Assembly (NCBI RefSeq): GCF_001039355.2
Contig: NW_019775835.1
Coordinates: 124,200 to 188,199 of the forward strand
Direction: 5' to 3'
Origin: Lingula anatina
Lineage: Eukaryota; Brachiopoda; Lingulata; Lingulida; Lingulidae
Length of the DNA stretch: 64,000 nt
Made by a program: the position numbers and the translations under genes. Below are positions 12,401-27,400 of this stretch, piece by piece (the stretch's first letter is position 1; every line of letters begins with the position of its first letter). The notes below the pieces were generated by a model that had not been told where the DNA came from, searched no databases, and saw only the letters and a list, made by a program, of their open reading frames with translations.

Positions 12401-15400
12401 TTTTGCTTCGCCCCAAAATCAGGTTTTAGATATATCGGTGCCTTTTAAACAAAGTCACTGCATTGAAAATAAAAACCTCTAGCGGAAATTGCATATCGAT
12501 CTTGCTACAGCCGTATTTCTACGACTGCCAACATTGGTTTCTCAATTTCGATTATCTGATTTTAACGCGGTCCTCAAAGCAAATAAGATCTACTGTCGAC
12601 CACTTTGGCATGTCATAATCTGAAGTGTAGGGAAAATGAATCACCATAAAACGAATTGGAATGGCACAAAAAGCCTCTGAAGTTATGTATATGCCATGCC
12701 ATTTCTGAAAAGTCGCTTAACCACGCGAGAGGCGTTCCTGCCTTCAATTCTTTTTATCAAAGGATTTCTTTTTCAAAGACTCTTTGAAAGAGCTTTACCT
12801 TTAGGCAATCATACTGTTTCACATTGTCTTCGCGGGTTCTTCGCAAATCGTGGTGTGATCTACATGAAAGAGGCCATTCAGGACAGAAGATCCGAGTATC
12901 TACTGATCCACGGATCAAATATGGCGGGCCCTACATGAAAGAAGACCTGACTAAACCGCTGATGGTCTGCCCGCCTCCATACGCGCCACTGAACGGATTA
13001 AATCACGGCCCCGAGGTTTAAATGCTAGACCCCTGCAAGGACGGTGCGTGTGGAGATGGGGAGACCATCAGCTGATTAGTCGGCTCTTCTTTCATGTGGG
13101 GTCCGCCATATTTGGTCTGTGGATCAGTAGATACTCGGATTTCCTGTTCTGAATGGCCTCTAGGTCTGTATACTCATTTCATTGATTTAGGTCCCCTCTA
13201 GTAACTGTGTACTGCTGTTTTGAAAGCAGAGTAAATTGTCAGAAATAACATTACTGACATTAATGACGTGCTCGTTAAGCACAAATGCATTGATATTAAT
13301 ATAATCTTCGTAAAAATCCGATTGTTTTTCTCCTATATCCGAAATGATTAGAATAGACAAACGAACAATTATGATGAATAATTTATTTGAAAGCCCAAAA
13401 CCATTTCAAAATCAACGTTCCGTTTTTCCAAAAATAATATTAATACACATATGTAAACTTGTTTTTAACATGTCCTATTTTTTTCTTTTCAGGTGCTGAA
13501 TTCCAAGACAGATTTCCATTTTGTCCACCATGCTGTCCACAACGCACGCATGCGCAGAAGTGTGCCTCACACAAGACTGCTCAAGTCGGACCCAATGGTA
13601 AGTGCCCTTCAGAATAAAGGTGTTCTTCTTTCAAAGCCAATGAAAAAAAAAAGTGGGCGAATGACAGGAATATTCCGTTGAAAAAACACTTCACCGTTTA
13701 TGCGCAATGGTTCGCTATTGACGAAAGAATGAAACACGTTTTAATTTGTTGCTTTTAGCACAGTTTTACCACGAAGTTTAATTTTCAGTCCCAGGAGGTA
13801 AAATTTAATTGATATCCACCTGTAACCCGCTATTCTTCGTTCTACCTCATCGCTTATACCACTGTCAATTAACTGACAGGGATTACAGCAGATCAATAAG
13901 AGGGGTTTGCAATTAAGCGTCTTCCTCCCGAAATTAATCTTTTGCTAAAACCATTAAGACCGCTTCCAATGTTGTTGCCACGATGCACTGATGTGGCATC
14001 AACGGAGATGCGACAAACACGCAAAGTGCCAAGCGTGGCGTACAGAAAACCGCACGGACTGTCTCTGTCCATATTTAGTAATTCATCTCGCCATAGGGCA
14101 AGCATCAGTGGAAAATTCTTGTTTAAATGTACTCAGTATCTCAATGAAGTACACAAAATAAGTCTTATAAATAATTGTATATAAGCCGATCCCGATTCTA
14201 TGTAAAGCGTTGTTAGGATACAAATGAAAGTACTCCTCTTTAAAGTTTCCTTACAGTTTGATGTGTTCGTTCAAAAACTCGCAGTTTCAAGTCCAGTGGC
14301 AGGATGACAATATTAGCACATTATAAACAAGAAATATTAGTCTACCACAGTTTCCAGTCAGTGTTTCTGACAACAACAACAACAAAAATAAATAAATAAA
14401 TAGATAAATAAAAAATAAAATAAAATAAAATAAAATAAAATAAAATAAAATAAAATAAAATAAAATAAATAAATAAATAAATAAATAAAATAATTATAAG
14501 TATAAGAAAAAAAAAGAAAAAAAACACAACATAGGTCAGTGAGCGAGAAAAATCTGAAACACACTACCTGGCACGACCGGGAAACTAGAGGCCTGTTGGT
14601 TCTCATTACGAAAGAGTCCCTCCGTTGGCTAAATGCATCTGCTAATTATTTGGACATTTTAGGTTCACCATCTTTTAAGAAAGTAATTTCATAATGAGAA
14701 GACTGATTATTTTTTAAAAAAGGAAACCTTCGTTATTTCTGATATTATGCAGGTCTGTCATCAAACTTGGCAATTGTTTCCAAAAGCATCAATTGGTCAT
14801 ATAACAGAAACTAAAAGAAAATGGCATCAGAATAGATATATATGACATCCTTCTATAGTGAGAGTAAAACAAATATTTACTGTTGAATCTATTTTTGTGA
14901 CGATTAACGTCATAGTTTGATTTTGTATTGAACGGGTGAACACCGTCATGTTTAGAGTGTTGTAAATCTTGGAGAATTTTAAAAATACACATCCATTGTA
15001 AACGGCAAATTGGTCTTGGCAAGTTTCGGTCATATAATTTACATGTATAGAACACCTTAATTGTACCGTTGACTTTAGAATGGATACATTAAAAAGAACT
15101 ATGTATCAACCTGTGCATCGTGAAAGTAAGCAAGCATCGGGAATTGAGCAAGACTGGAATAATCTTAACTGCGTCTCATGTATAATGTTCGCATTCATTT
15201 CCATACATGAAAATCGTGCAAAAATATGGCGTTATATGTCCTGAACTTGATATGATGGCTGACAAACAAGCCACTTAAAACGCCGCGTCACGCCTGCGGC
15301 GACCTTGATTGTAATACCACAGATCGTATGTATACATGTGAGAGACCAATATAGACTCTAGTTTTAATTCTTTTTGTCTTTGTGAAGTCTATGAAAAATC

Positions 15401-18400
15401 CAATCGATACCAAGAGTTGCCGGACAAAAAGCAAACCTCGTGGAATTCAAGGAAACGTCAAACAAATGGCGCGTAGGTGTTCCAGTAATTATTTCCGAAG
15501 GGTTATCGATCGAGATTTCGAGTGCCTCGGGTCGTGGTATACCGAAGCCTTACAGGCGCAAAGCATAAAAGTACTTGTGGGGTTTTGTACGCTGAAGTTA
15601 ATGACAGTGTTCAGTATCACACGCGATCGATTATATATATATATATTCGTTGAACTCCTACTCTACTGAAAAGTGACAGACAGACAGACAGACAGACAGA
15701 CAGGGTGTGTTATCAGTTAAAATGTATATAGTTTGGTCATCTCTTCAAGTAAACAAAAAGCAAGAGGCACATTTGTTTACATCTTTGCCCCTTTTGTAAA
15801 GTCATAACAAACTCAAATCTGACCATGGGCATTTGAATGATTATTCAACATAAATAAATAAATAAATAAATCTAAAAAAGAAAGAAAAAGAAATGACATA
15901 GTATTAAGCAGCTGGGTGGGTTGTCGTATCCATCTGCAGCTAAAACAAAATGAAACGTTGCTAGCTTCATCTGATATGGACGTAAGTACTATACATGTAT
16001 GTGATGATTCTACTCCTAGGTATTGATCCGACGGCTTGTTTGTACGTCCCTTCCTATCATATAGCGGTCCGCAAGGTGCTGATTTTGTTCGCATTTTCTG
16101 ACGTGTCTATTTCGCACCCACATGCGAAATTAACGAGGCTTCTTGCTATGAAATAATTGGGGAAACAGAAAAGGCTCTATAAGTCCCATAGTTAATGGCA
16201 TATTAAAGAAGCTGGTCACTAATTTGTGTAAATCCCAACAGCGAAGGCCACCTAAAGCTGATAGTGTGGTATCATTAAAATTTCATGAACTCGGGACTTA
16301 TCGATTTATTATTGGCAGGAAAAACACAAGATGCAACATGGCGGCTCTGTTTCAACATTCAGTCCCATTTGTCGAAGTAACGTCTCAGTAGCAATCTTTT
16401 ACAAACACATTAAACCATTCCCGAGATAAATCATATGCTTCTATGAACAGCAGAGCGGCTTTCTCCATCTCGCATTCAGAAAGCACAGTTCTGTACAGGG
16501 CCGTTTTACTGTATAATAAGCCTGGATATGTTTTGCCTGTGGCATTTCTAACAATTTATCTGGCCGGAAAATTGTTTTGTCAATCCATCTGAGATCCTTT
16601 CTATTATTGCAGGTTATGTCATTGCAGAAATTAATAACTGCATTGCTGCTTATTACCCGGAACAATATATTATCAACTTTTCTGGCTGTTGACTCAATTT
16701 ACATCTCTGGGGTCTGGAGCAGACGACATTTGAATTTTGCAAATTTTACACCCATAGTAGATTGTCGGACCGATATCAGGCGGCTGAACAACCCCAAAGT
16801 GTGAACAAAAGATACGGAACCTTTCTAAAGGCAGATGTTGCTTACTCTGAAACACACCACCCGAGAATGACCAGCGCGAATGTCGCGTTAAGATAAGGGT
16901 GATGCATTGGTCTGATATCTCCAAGGTTTTAATCCCCGTTGTGAAGCAAGAAACCTCCTGTATCTTTTGCCTATCAATCAATAAGTTCTTCATCATCCGC
17001 TTGGCTTGCACTTCTCATCAAATTCTTTTTGATTGAAGAGTTCCTATTTTCTCTCCTTCATAAGTAAAGAATCGATGTAAATATTATTTTTTTGTCAAAT
17101 TATCTTTCTTTCTGGACTCTGCTTTTTCTTTTCTGGTATTAATCATCTTTGACCGCTATGCGTGTATCGAATTCACCACAATGGATGTTGTTTTTTTTTC
17201 AATGTCTATGATACACAACAAATCTTCGTTATTATGGCATCTTCGACCACGTTCCGTTTGCTCGCTCTCTTTTTGTACATCAGACCGTGGTCTTCATAAC
17301 CGAATCGACAGGAATAAAAGTGTCTAATATAGGAATGACATATTTCCCCAGATATCAACTTTGATCATCGATCAACATGGGTTATAGTTGAAAGTATTCC
17401 TTATATTGAGAATGATTTGCCTGGCGCTTCACATCAGGCATGATTGCAATACTGGTTGGATATGGCACAAACAATCTATCTTCAATAAATTTCGAATTAA
17501 GATAGAGAAAATTAATTATTTATCTATCTGTTCATGGAAAAACACTGCAAAATCTACTGTACGAGTTATCTGTAGCCGTTATGTTGCAGCCGTTTTTCTA
17601 AACGTATTGTTATTGTTTACGATTTACGTATTTATTTACTGTATTTATTTACTTATTTATTTATTTATTTACGTATTAATGACACTGTTTGATATCCAAT
17701 AAACACGTTTTCCACACGATATTTTTTAAAAACATTTTTGATGTAATTCATATGACATATCGGCAAACATTTTGGTCAGCCTTCAAGATTAATTCTTTTC
17801 TTTTCCCCTTTCAGGTCCGATTTGCTGTACAACAGACTGGCTTCCCTCGTCTTAAACGCGGGTATAAACCCTTGAAGCCTTTGTCCCACGCCAAAAGCAA
17901 TAAAGCGAAGGCTGCCGCCCCGCCGAAGACTTCCGTGCCTACTGACCCTCTTTATCCCAAACAGTGGTATTTGGTGAGGAGGCTCCTTTGATATTTTAGC
18001 TTTAATTATCTAAATAATGCCATTAATTGGTATTTGGCGAGAAGACTCTTTTGATATTTTACTTATCATTCTCTTATTTTACCGCTAATTCACATTCACG
18101 ATTGTAATCTATATCAAGGTCACATGTATGCGACACATACATGAATACACGGACATTCAGTAGATATAAACTGAATAAATTAATTTTAAAAAATGAAGAA
18201 ATATATAAATTAAAAAAAAAAAACAGTGCATAAAAAGTAATATTTTTACGTTAAAACAGTACAGTCTCATGATACCCAATTTTCTAATTTTTTCATTATC
18301 CCATTATTCATTATTGCCGTATTAAGAGTTTAATATATCCACGTTTTGAACTTCAGAACAACACAGCGCAGGCGGGAGGCAAGTTAAAGCTGGACCTGAA

Positions 18401-21400
18401 CGTTGAGGCAGCCTGGGCATTAGGCATCACTGGGAAGGGGGTCACCACCGCCATTATGGACGACGGTAAGACGCTGGCGGACATGGCGTTTTTAAAATAC
18501 TGTGTGTATCTTATTCCTAGTTACTGAATATCCATAATATTAACCATAATGTTCTGAATCAAAAATAATTTTATGCTGGCTTCAATATCAGTGTCGCTTA
18601 GCATATGGCAAAATGTCTTATTCTGTTTATATTTTCCAGGTATCGATTACATGCACCCGGATTTATACGAAAACTTTGTAAGTATTTCAAGTGATGTCAG
18701 TAGTAAGAATTCTGATATTTTCCCCCAAACTCTGCCTAACCTTAAACGACTTTTGCAAACGAACAACTATCCATGTGGTTAAATGTATCATGTCTGGGAT
18801 TGTTCCTCTAAATCGAATTTTCTTCGAAAAAAGAAAATTGCTCTTACTCGCGAATCAATGTGCGACCGATCCATGCACTTGAATTACATCATTTTTTCAT
18901 CAAATAGGTTAGGCGTAAATGACCGGTCAGTCATTTAGATAACTTTGTCTTTCTTTACTCAAATGGAAATGTCGATATAAGATACTTTTATTGGGTTTGT
19001 CGTTTTTAAGGTCTTTATGGGAAAAGTTAAAAAGCTTTGCATTCTATGTAGACGTGTGTATAATAAATGACCTTGGGACATTTTCAAACGCGGATAANCA
19101 AAAGTTAAAATTGAGACGCAAATAATGGTGAATCTATAATAAAGCAAATTCAGTTAGATTAAAGTGATCAAGAGTTGGATCCATAACAAATGGGCATTTC
19201 AATAAAAGTCAGAAATGTGTGAAGGCAAACGGCTTTAAAACCAAACAAAAACCATATTTCCCTCGGCGTTATCTTGGATTTCTCTGACTTGAGATTTCGC
19301 AAAATTTTCTAACTTGATTTAAGAAATTGTTAAGAAAAATAACACAATTATGAAATACGCTTAAGAAAATATAAAGTTTAGATTTGGAACAGAGGAGTAA
19401 AAAGTTATTATTTACATGTAACAACCTAAGTTTTGAAATAAAGCACCTACAATTTCGCGTGACCAAGTAAAAGTGCGTTCCTTCCCTTGGCACACGACAA
19501 TCTCCTAACGCGGCTTAGTTGTCATATCAAAACCATGAATAATCATTATTCACAAATAATACTTAATTTCCCCAACACAAACGATATCGATCTTTTTTAT
19601 CTTATCCCCTTGAGTGTTGTCGGTTTGAAAACAATACTTCTATCCTACATAGACAGAAAACATATATAGGGCACCATATTGAGGGGACTGCCTTTTCCCG
19701 CCTCGACAAAGACGGATTGTTGTCTCGTATTTTAAATCAATCAAGTTAACTGAATACGTTACCAAAGGTGGATAGCTGAAATTGGATTATCCTTAAGATA
19801 CATCTTTTATCTTGCTTTTACACAATCACCAATGTTCCGTCTTTCAGTTGTTTCATTTGACTGCTTTTTAAACAAGTCCCCGAAACGGTACTATATTATG
19901 CAAAATTTTATACTGGAAAATCATGAACGCATTTCGATTTTGGAATTCAAAATTTTGGATTTAATTTTCAACCTAATAGTCGCTTTCTTGGTTCCTTTAT
20001 CAAGTCAAGGGTGTTTAAAATGATGTTAGTTTTCTTCAATTTCCATGAATGAAAAAGATAACGAACAATCTCAAAGTTGATTGTAAAGTTATTGTCAGTT
20101 AAATCCAATTGTTACTAAGGAGAATTTGTGTTTGACCCAACCTTGACTTAACAAGTAATAACAAGTTTCTTGACAACAAGGTTTCTAACTGGTGTATTTC
20201 CGTTCAAATCTTGTATAACCAATATCAGGTTACTTACCATATTACAAGGCTACGGGAATGGACACTGAAATTTGTTTTCGAACGCGAGCAGAGTGACCCT
20301 TAAATAGAATTTATGGCTGCCACCTTTTTATGCATTGTTCTTTTCCTACGTGACACCGTCCTATTGAGTTATATGGTTTACCACCAGATAGAAATGTACC
20401 GCCCCCTTTCCGCTGCACTTCGGAAGTGTGTACCATATGGTACTTAAAGAACAGCCAGATCAATTTGCATTTGTTCGTTCTGAAAGTAATTTGAAAACAC
20501 ATTTATTGCCCACCTTTGAAAAACATTGACTTGATTCTCCAGGTGAAATGGCCACTTGTGTCGGAAATTTGCGTGTAGATCTAAGCAACGTGCAATCTCA
20601 CCTCCCCGTGTTTAACATGGGTGTTATCTTGATCGACAAATAACGTTATTTTCACGAAAAAAAATGCATGACTTGCGAGGGAGTTCTATATTCATCGAAA
20701 CAAACCCAACTATTTTTATGCTTCCGATATATCTCAAAGGCATATATATCTGTCCTCTGGGTAAATACAATATAATCTTTCTTTAGAAAAAAATTACATT
20801 AAGTCTCAATCAGACAAATGGCAAGTTTAACATGGTTAGGGAAAGTTAACAGTAGATTTGTCTTCAACTGAAGTAATGATGTGGTGGTTTGGGGAGTTGC
20901 ACGTCCTCTGACACATAGTGACGTCAATGAGCTGTCTCTGATAAACAAGCTCACAAAGCGTCCGTCAAAAAAGATAAATAGATGCAAAACAGCGTTATTC
21001 AACTTAATACAGCTCACTGCAATATTCAGCATAAATTTTTCAGTTGATCAGTTTCTAAGAATTTCGCTATTGTTTACAAAAGAGACAGCTAGTTTACTCA
21101 TTAGATTTCGGTTACATTTTCCAGAAAATGTAATTATGCATTGAATCCGCGATCTCATTCCATGAGTTTCATTGCTTTATGCATTCAGATAAAACAGGTG
21201 CTTCCGATTATTTTTAATATTCAGGGCACATGTAATTATTTCTATATTCCATGGTATAACGATCGTTTTGCTTCACCCCAAAATCAGGTTTTAGATGTAT
21301 CGGTGCCTTTTAAGCAAAGTCACTGCATTGAAAATAAAAACCTCTAGCGGAAATTGCATATCGATCTTGCTACAGCCGTATTTCTACAACTGCCAACATT

Positions 21401-24400
21401 GGTTTCTCAATTTCGATTATCTGATTTTAACGCGGTCCTCAAAGCAAATAAGATCGACTGTCGACCACTTTGGCATGTCATAATCTGAAGTGTAGGGAAA
21501 ATGAATCACCATAAAACGAATTGGAATGGCACAAAAAGCCTCTGAAGTTATGTATATGCCATGCCATTTCTGAGAAGTCGCTTAACCACGCGAGAGGCGT
21601 TCCTGCCTTCAATTCTTTTTATCAAAGGATTTCTTTTTCAAAGACTCTTTGAAAGAGCTTTACCTTTAGGCAATCATACTGTTTCACATTGTCTTCGCGG
21701 GTTCTTCGCAAATCGTGGCGTGATCTACATGAAGGAGGCCATTCAGGACAGAAGATCCGAGTATCTACTGATCCACGGATCAAATATGGCACGGATCAAA
21801 TATGGCAACGCGCCATTGAACGGATTAAATCACGGCCCCGAGGTTTAATTGCTAGACCCCTAGCAAGGACAGAGCGTGTGGAGGCGGGGAGACCATCAGC
21901 AGATTGATCGGCTCTTCTTTCATGTGAGGTCCGTCATATTTGATCCGTGGATCGATAGATCCTCGGATCTCCTGTTCTGTATGGCCTCTATGTCCTATAC
22001 TTATTTCATTGATTTAGGCTCCTTCTAGTAACTGTGTTCTGCTGTTTTTAAAGCAGAGTCATTTGTCAGAGATAACATTACTGACATTAATGACGTGCTC
22101 GTTAAGCACAAATGTATTGATATTAATATAATCTTCGTAAAAATCCGATTGTTTTTCTCCTATATCCGAAATGATTAGAATAGACAAACGAACAATTGAT
22201 GAATAATCCATTTGAAAGCCCAAAATCGTTTCAAAATCAACGTTCCGTTTTTCCAAAAATAATACACATATGTAAACTTGTTTTTAACATGTCCTATTTT
22301 TTCTTTTCAGGTGCTGAATTCCAAGACAGATTTCCATTTTGTCCACCATGCTGTCCACAACGCACGCATGCGCAGAAGTGTGCCTCACACAAGACTGCTC
22401 AAGTCGGACCCAATGGTAAGTGGCCTTCAGAATAAAGTTGTTCTTCTTTCACAGCCAATGCTAAAAAAAGTGGGCGAATGACAGGAATATTCCGTTGAAA
22501 AAACACTTCACCGTTTATGCGCAATGCTTCGCTATTGACGAAAGAATGAAACACGTTTTAATTAGTTGCTTTTAGCACAGTTTTACCACGAAGTTTAATT
22601 TTCAGTCCCAGCAGGTAAAATTTAATTGATATCCACCTGTAACCCGCTATTCTTCGTTCTACCTCATCGCTTATACCACTGTCAATTAACTGACAGGGAT
22701 TACAGCAGATCAATAAGAGGGGTTTGCAATTAAGCGTCTTCCTCCCGAAATTAATCTTTTGCTAAAACCATTAAGACCGCTTCCAATGTTGTTGCCACGA
22801 TGCACTGATGTGGCATCAACGGAGATGCGACAAACACGCAAACTGCCAAGCGTGGCGTACAGAAAACCGCACGGACTGTCTCTGTCCATATTTAGTAATT
22901 CATCTCGCCATAGGGCAAGTATCTCTTGTTTAAATGTACTCAGTATCTCAATGAAGTACACAAAATAAGTCTTATAAACAATTGTATATAAGCCGATCTC
23001 GATTCTATGTAAAGCGTCGTTAGGATACAAATTAAAGTACTCCTCTTTAAAGTTTCCTTGCAGTTTTATGTGTTCCTTCAAAAACTCGCAGTTTCAAGTC
23101 CAGTGGCAGGATGACAATATTAGCACATTATTAACAAGAAATATGAGTCTACCACAGTTTCCAGTCAGTGTTTCTGACAACAACAACAACAAAAATAAAT
23201 AAATAAATAGATAAATAAAAAATAAAATAAAATAAAATAAAATAAAATAAAATAAAATAAAATAAAATAAATAAATAAGTAAATAAATAAAATAATTATA
23301 AGTATAAGAAAAAAAAAAGAAAAAAACACAACATAGGTCAGTGAGCGAGAAAAATCTGAAACACACTACCTGGCACGACCGGGAAACTAGAGGCCTGTTG
23401 GTTCTCATTACGAAAGAGTCCCTCCGTTGGCTAAATGCATCTGCTAATTATTTGGACATTTTAGGTTCACCATCTTTTAAGAAAGTAATTTCATAATGAG
23501 AAGACTGTTTATTTTTTAAAAAAGGAAACTTTCGTTATATCTGATATTATGCAGGTCTGTCATCAAACTTGGCAATTGTTTCCAAAAGCATCAATTGGTT
23601 ATATAATAGAAACTAAAAGAAAATGGCATCAGAATAGATATACATGACATCCTTCTATAGTGAGAGTAAAACAAATATTTACTGTTAAATCTATTTTTGT
23701 GATGATTAACGTCATAGTTTGATTTAGTATTGAATGGGTGAACACCGTCATGTTTAGATTGTTGTAGATCTTGGAGAATTTTAATGGTACACAACCATTG
23801 TAAACGGCAAATTGGTCTTGTCAAGTTTCGGTCATATAATTTACATGTATAGAACACCTTAATTGTACCGTTGACTTTAGAATGGATACATTAAAAAGAA
23901 CTATGTATCAACCTGTGCATCATGAAAGTGAGCAAGCATCATGAATTGAGCAAAAAATAATAATCTTAACTGCGTCTCATGCATAATTTTTACATTCATA
24001 TCTATACATGAAAATCGTGCAAAAATATGGCGTTATAGGCCCCTATGTCCTGAACTTGATATGATGGCTGACAAACAAGCCACTTAAAACGCCGCGTCAC
24101 GCCTGCGGCGACCTTGATTGTAATACCACAGATCGTATGTATACATGTGAGAGACCAATATAGACTCTAGTTTTAATTCTCTTTGTCTTTGTGAAGTCTA
24201 TGAAAAATCCAATCGATGCCAAGAGTTGCCGGACAAAAAGCACACCTCGTGGAATTCAAGGAAACGTCAAACAAATGGCGCGTAGGTGTTCCAGTAATTA
24301 TTTCCGAAGGGTTATCGATCGAGATTTCGAGTGCCTCGGGTCGTGGTATACCGAAGCCTTACAGGCGCAAAGCATAAAAGTACTTGTGGGGTTTTGTACG

Positions 24401-27400
24401 TTGAAGTTAATGACAGTGTTCAGTATCACACGCGATCGATTATATATATTCGTTGAACTCCTACTGTACTGAAAAGTGACAGACAGACAGACAGGCATAC
24501 AGGCAGGGTGTGTTATCAGTTAAAATGTATATAATTTAGGCCATCTCTTCAAGTAAACAAAAAGCAAGAGGCACATTTGTTTACATCTTTGCCCCTTTTG
24601 TAAAGTCATAACAAACTCAAATCTGACCATTGGGCATTTGAATGTGTTAATAGATTATTCAACATAAATAAATAAATAAATAAATCTAAAAAAGAAAGAA
24701 AAAGAAATGACATAGTATTAAGCAGCAGGGTGGGTTGTCGTATCCATCTGCAGCTAAAACAAAATGAAACGTTGCTAGCTTCATCTGATATGGACGTAAG
24801 TACTATACATGTATGTGATGATTCTACTCCTAGGTATTGATCCGACGGCTTGTTTGTACGTCCCATCCTATCATGGAGCGGTCCGCTAGGAGCTGATTTT
24901 GTTCGCATTTTCTGACGTGTCTATGGCTGTATTCCCAGAGCTTTTAGATCGATCTATCCCCGCAGGGAGTCTCACTGGATTACTGTCAGATAATCCGGCT
25001 TAAATGTCCGTCCCGCCTACTACAAGCTGTAAGGGGGTAATTAACTTTCGTGTCCGCTCGTCTGACAGCTATTTAGCGTGAACCCCCAGGGAGTTAGGTC
25101 GACCTAAAGTAGATCGATCTAATCTCTGGAAATAGGGTCTATTACGCACCCACATGTGAAATTAACGAGGCTTCTTGCTATGAAATAATTGGGGAAACAG
25201 GAAAGGCTCTATAAGTCCCATAGTTAATGGCATATTAAAGAAGCTGGTCACTAATTTGTGTAAATCCCAACAGCGAAGGCCACGTAAAGCTGATAGTGTG
25301 GTATCATTAAAACTTCATGAACTCGGGACTTATCGATTTATTATTGGCAGGAAAAACACAAGATGCAACATGGCGGTTCTGTATCAACATTCAGTCCCGT
25401 TTGTCGAAGTAACGTCTCAGTAGCAATCTTTTACAAACACATTAAACCATTCCCGAGATAAATCATATGCTTCTATGAACAGCAGAGTGGCTTTCTCCAT
25501 CTCGCATTCAGAAAGCGCACAGTTCTGTACAGGGCCGTTTTACTGTATAATAAGCCTGGATATGTTTTGCCTGTGGCATTTCTAACAACTCATCTGTCCG
25601 GAAAATTGCTCGATCAATCCATTTGAGATACTTTCTATTATTGTAGGTTATGTCATAGCAAAAATTGATAACTGCACTGCTGCATATTACCCGGAACAAT
25701 ATTATCAACTTTTCTGGCTGTTGACCCGATTTACATCTCTGGGGTCTGGAGCAGACGACATTTCAGTTTTGCAAAATTCACACCCATAGTAGATTGTCGG
25801 ACCAATATCAGTCGGCTGAACAACCCCAAAGTGTGAACAAAAGATACGGAACCTTTCTAAAGGCAGATATTGCTTATTCTGAAACACACTACCCGAGAAT
25901 GACCAGCGCGAATGTCGCGTTAAGATAAGGGTGATGCATTGGTCTGATATCTCCAAGGTTTTAATCCCCGTTGTGAAGCAAGAAACCTCCTGTATCTTTT
26001 GGCTATCAATCAATAAGTTCTTCATCATCCGCTTGGCTAGCACTTCTCATCAAATTCTTTTTGATTGAAGAGTTCCTATTTTCTCTCCTTCATAAGTAAA
26101 GAATCGATGTAAATATTATTTTTTGTCAAATTATCTTTCTTTCTGCACTCATATCCAGACATAGAACAGAATTACTTTTTCTTTTCTGGTATTAATCGTC
26201 TTTGGCCGCTATGCGTGCATCGAATTCACCACAATGGATGTTTTTTTAATGTCCAAGATAAACAACAAATCTTCCTTATTATGGCGTCTTCGACCACGTA
26301 CAGTTTGCTCGCTCTCTTTTTGTACCTTAGACCGTCACCTTCATAACCGAATCGACAGGAATGAAAGTGTCTAATATAAAAATAACACATTTCCCCGAGA
26401 GAGTGTAACCCCAAAATTGCAGATATCAACTTTGATCAACGATCAACATGGGTTATAGTTGAAATATTATTATTATTATTATTATTATATTATTATTTTA
26501 TTTATTTATTTTAAAATTTAAAATTTTAAAATTAATATTTAAAATATTATTATTATAAGTAGTATTATTATTATATTGAGAATGATTTGCCTGGTGCTTC
26601 ACATCAGGCATGATTGCAATACTGCTTGGATATAGCACAAACATTCTATCTTCAATAAATTTCGAATTAAGATAGAGAAAATTAATTATTCATCTATCTA
26701 CTGATGGAAAACACTGCAAAATCTACTGCACAAGTTACCTGTATAGCTACCCGGCAGCCGTTATTCTTAAGGTATTGTTATTGTTTATTAAATGTACTGA
26801 GCTGTTTGTTAAGCAATAAACAGATTTTCCACACGATACTTAAAACATTTCCTATGTACATGTATTTCATAAGACATATCGGCAAACATTTTGGTCAGCC
26901 TTCAAGATTAATTCTTTTCTTTTCCCCTTTCAGGTCCGATTTGCTGTACAACAGACTGGCTTCCCGCGTCTTAAACGCGGGTATAAACCCCTGAAGCCTT
27001 TGTCCCACGCCAAAAGCAATAAAGCGAAGGCTGCCGCCCCGCCGAAGACTTCCGTGCCTACTGACCCTCTTTATCCCAAACAGTGGTATTTGGTGAGGAG
27101 GCTCCTTTGATAATTTAGCTTTAATTATCTAAATAATGCCATTAATTGGTATTTGGCGAGAAGACTCTTTTGATATTTTACTTATCATTCTCTTATTTTA
27201 CCGCTAATTCACATTCACGATTGTAATCTATATCAAGGTCACATGTATGCGACACATACATGAATACACGGACATTCAGTAGATATAAACTGAATAAATT
27301 AATTTTAAAAAATGAAGAAATATATAAATAAAAAAAAAAAACAGTGCATAAAAAGTAATATTTTTACGTTAAAACAGTACAGTCTCATGGTACCCAATTT

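Larger units (their letters stand above)
10246..19097. repeat. Haplotype block 1 (PC2 exons 2-5)
   Basis: Matches 19099-28214 almost base for base, with SNPs, microsatellite length changes and indels. It carries PC2 exons 2-5 at 13493, 17815, 18357 and 18640. Both blocks end at the same place (near AAACGCGGATAA), followed by an N, which is what a failed merge of two alleles would give. Confidence 0.85.

Noticed and set aside
13493-13597. Alternative reading frame of PC2 exon 2 with many Cys and Pro
   Set aside because: The phase from exon 1 and the match of FHFVHHAVHNARMRRS to the prodomain (HFYHNGLAKAKRRRS in human) fix the other frame.
14342-14606. Minus-strand frames rich in Phe, Ile and Tyr
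   Set aside because: Translation of the TAAAA microsatellite.
15382-15669. 95-codon frame in PC2 intron 2, present in both haplotypes
   Set aside because: Presence in both alleles is expected of any intronic sequence, and indels change its end. No splice-site pair or homology supports it.
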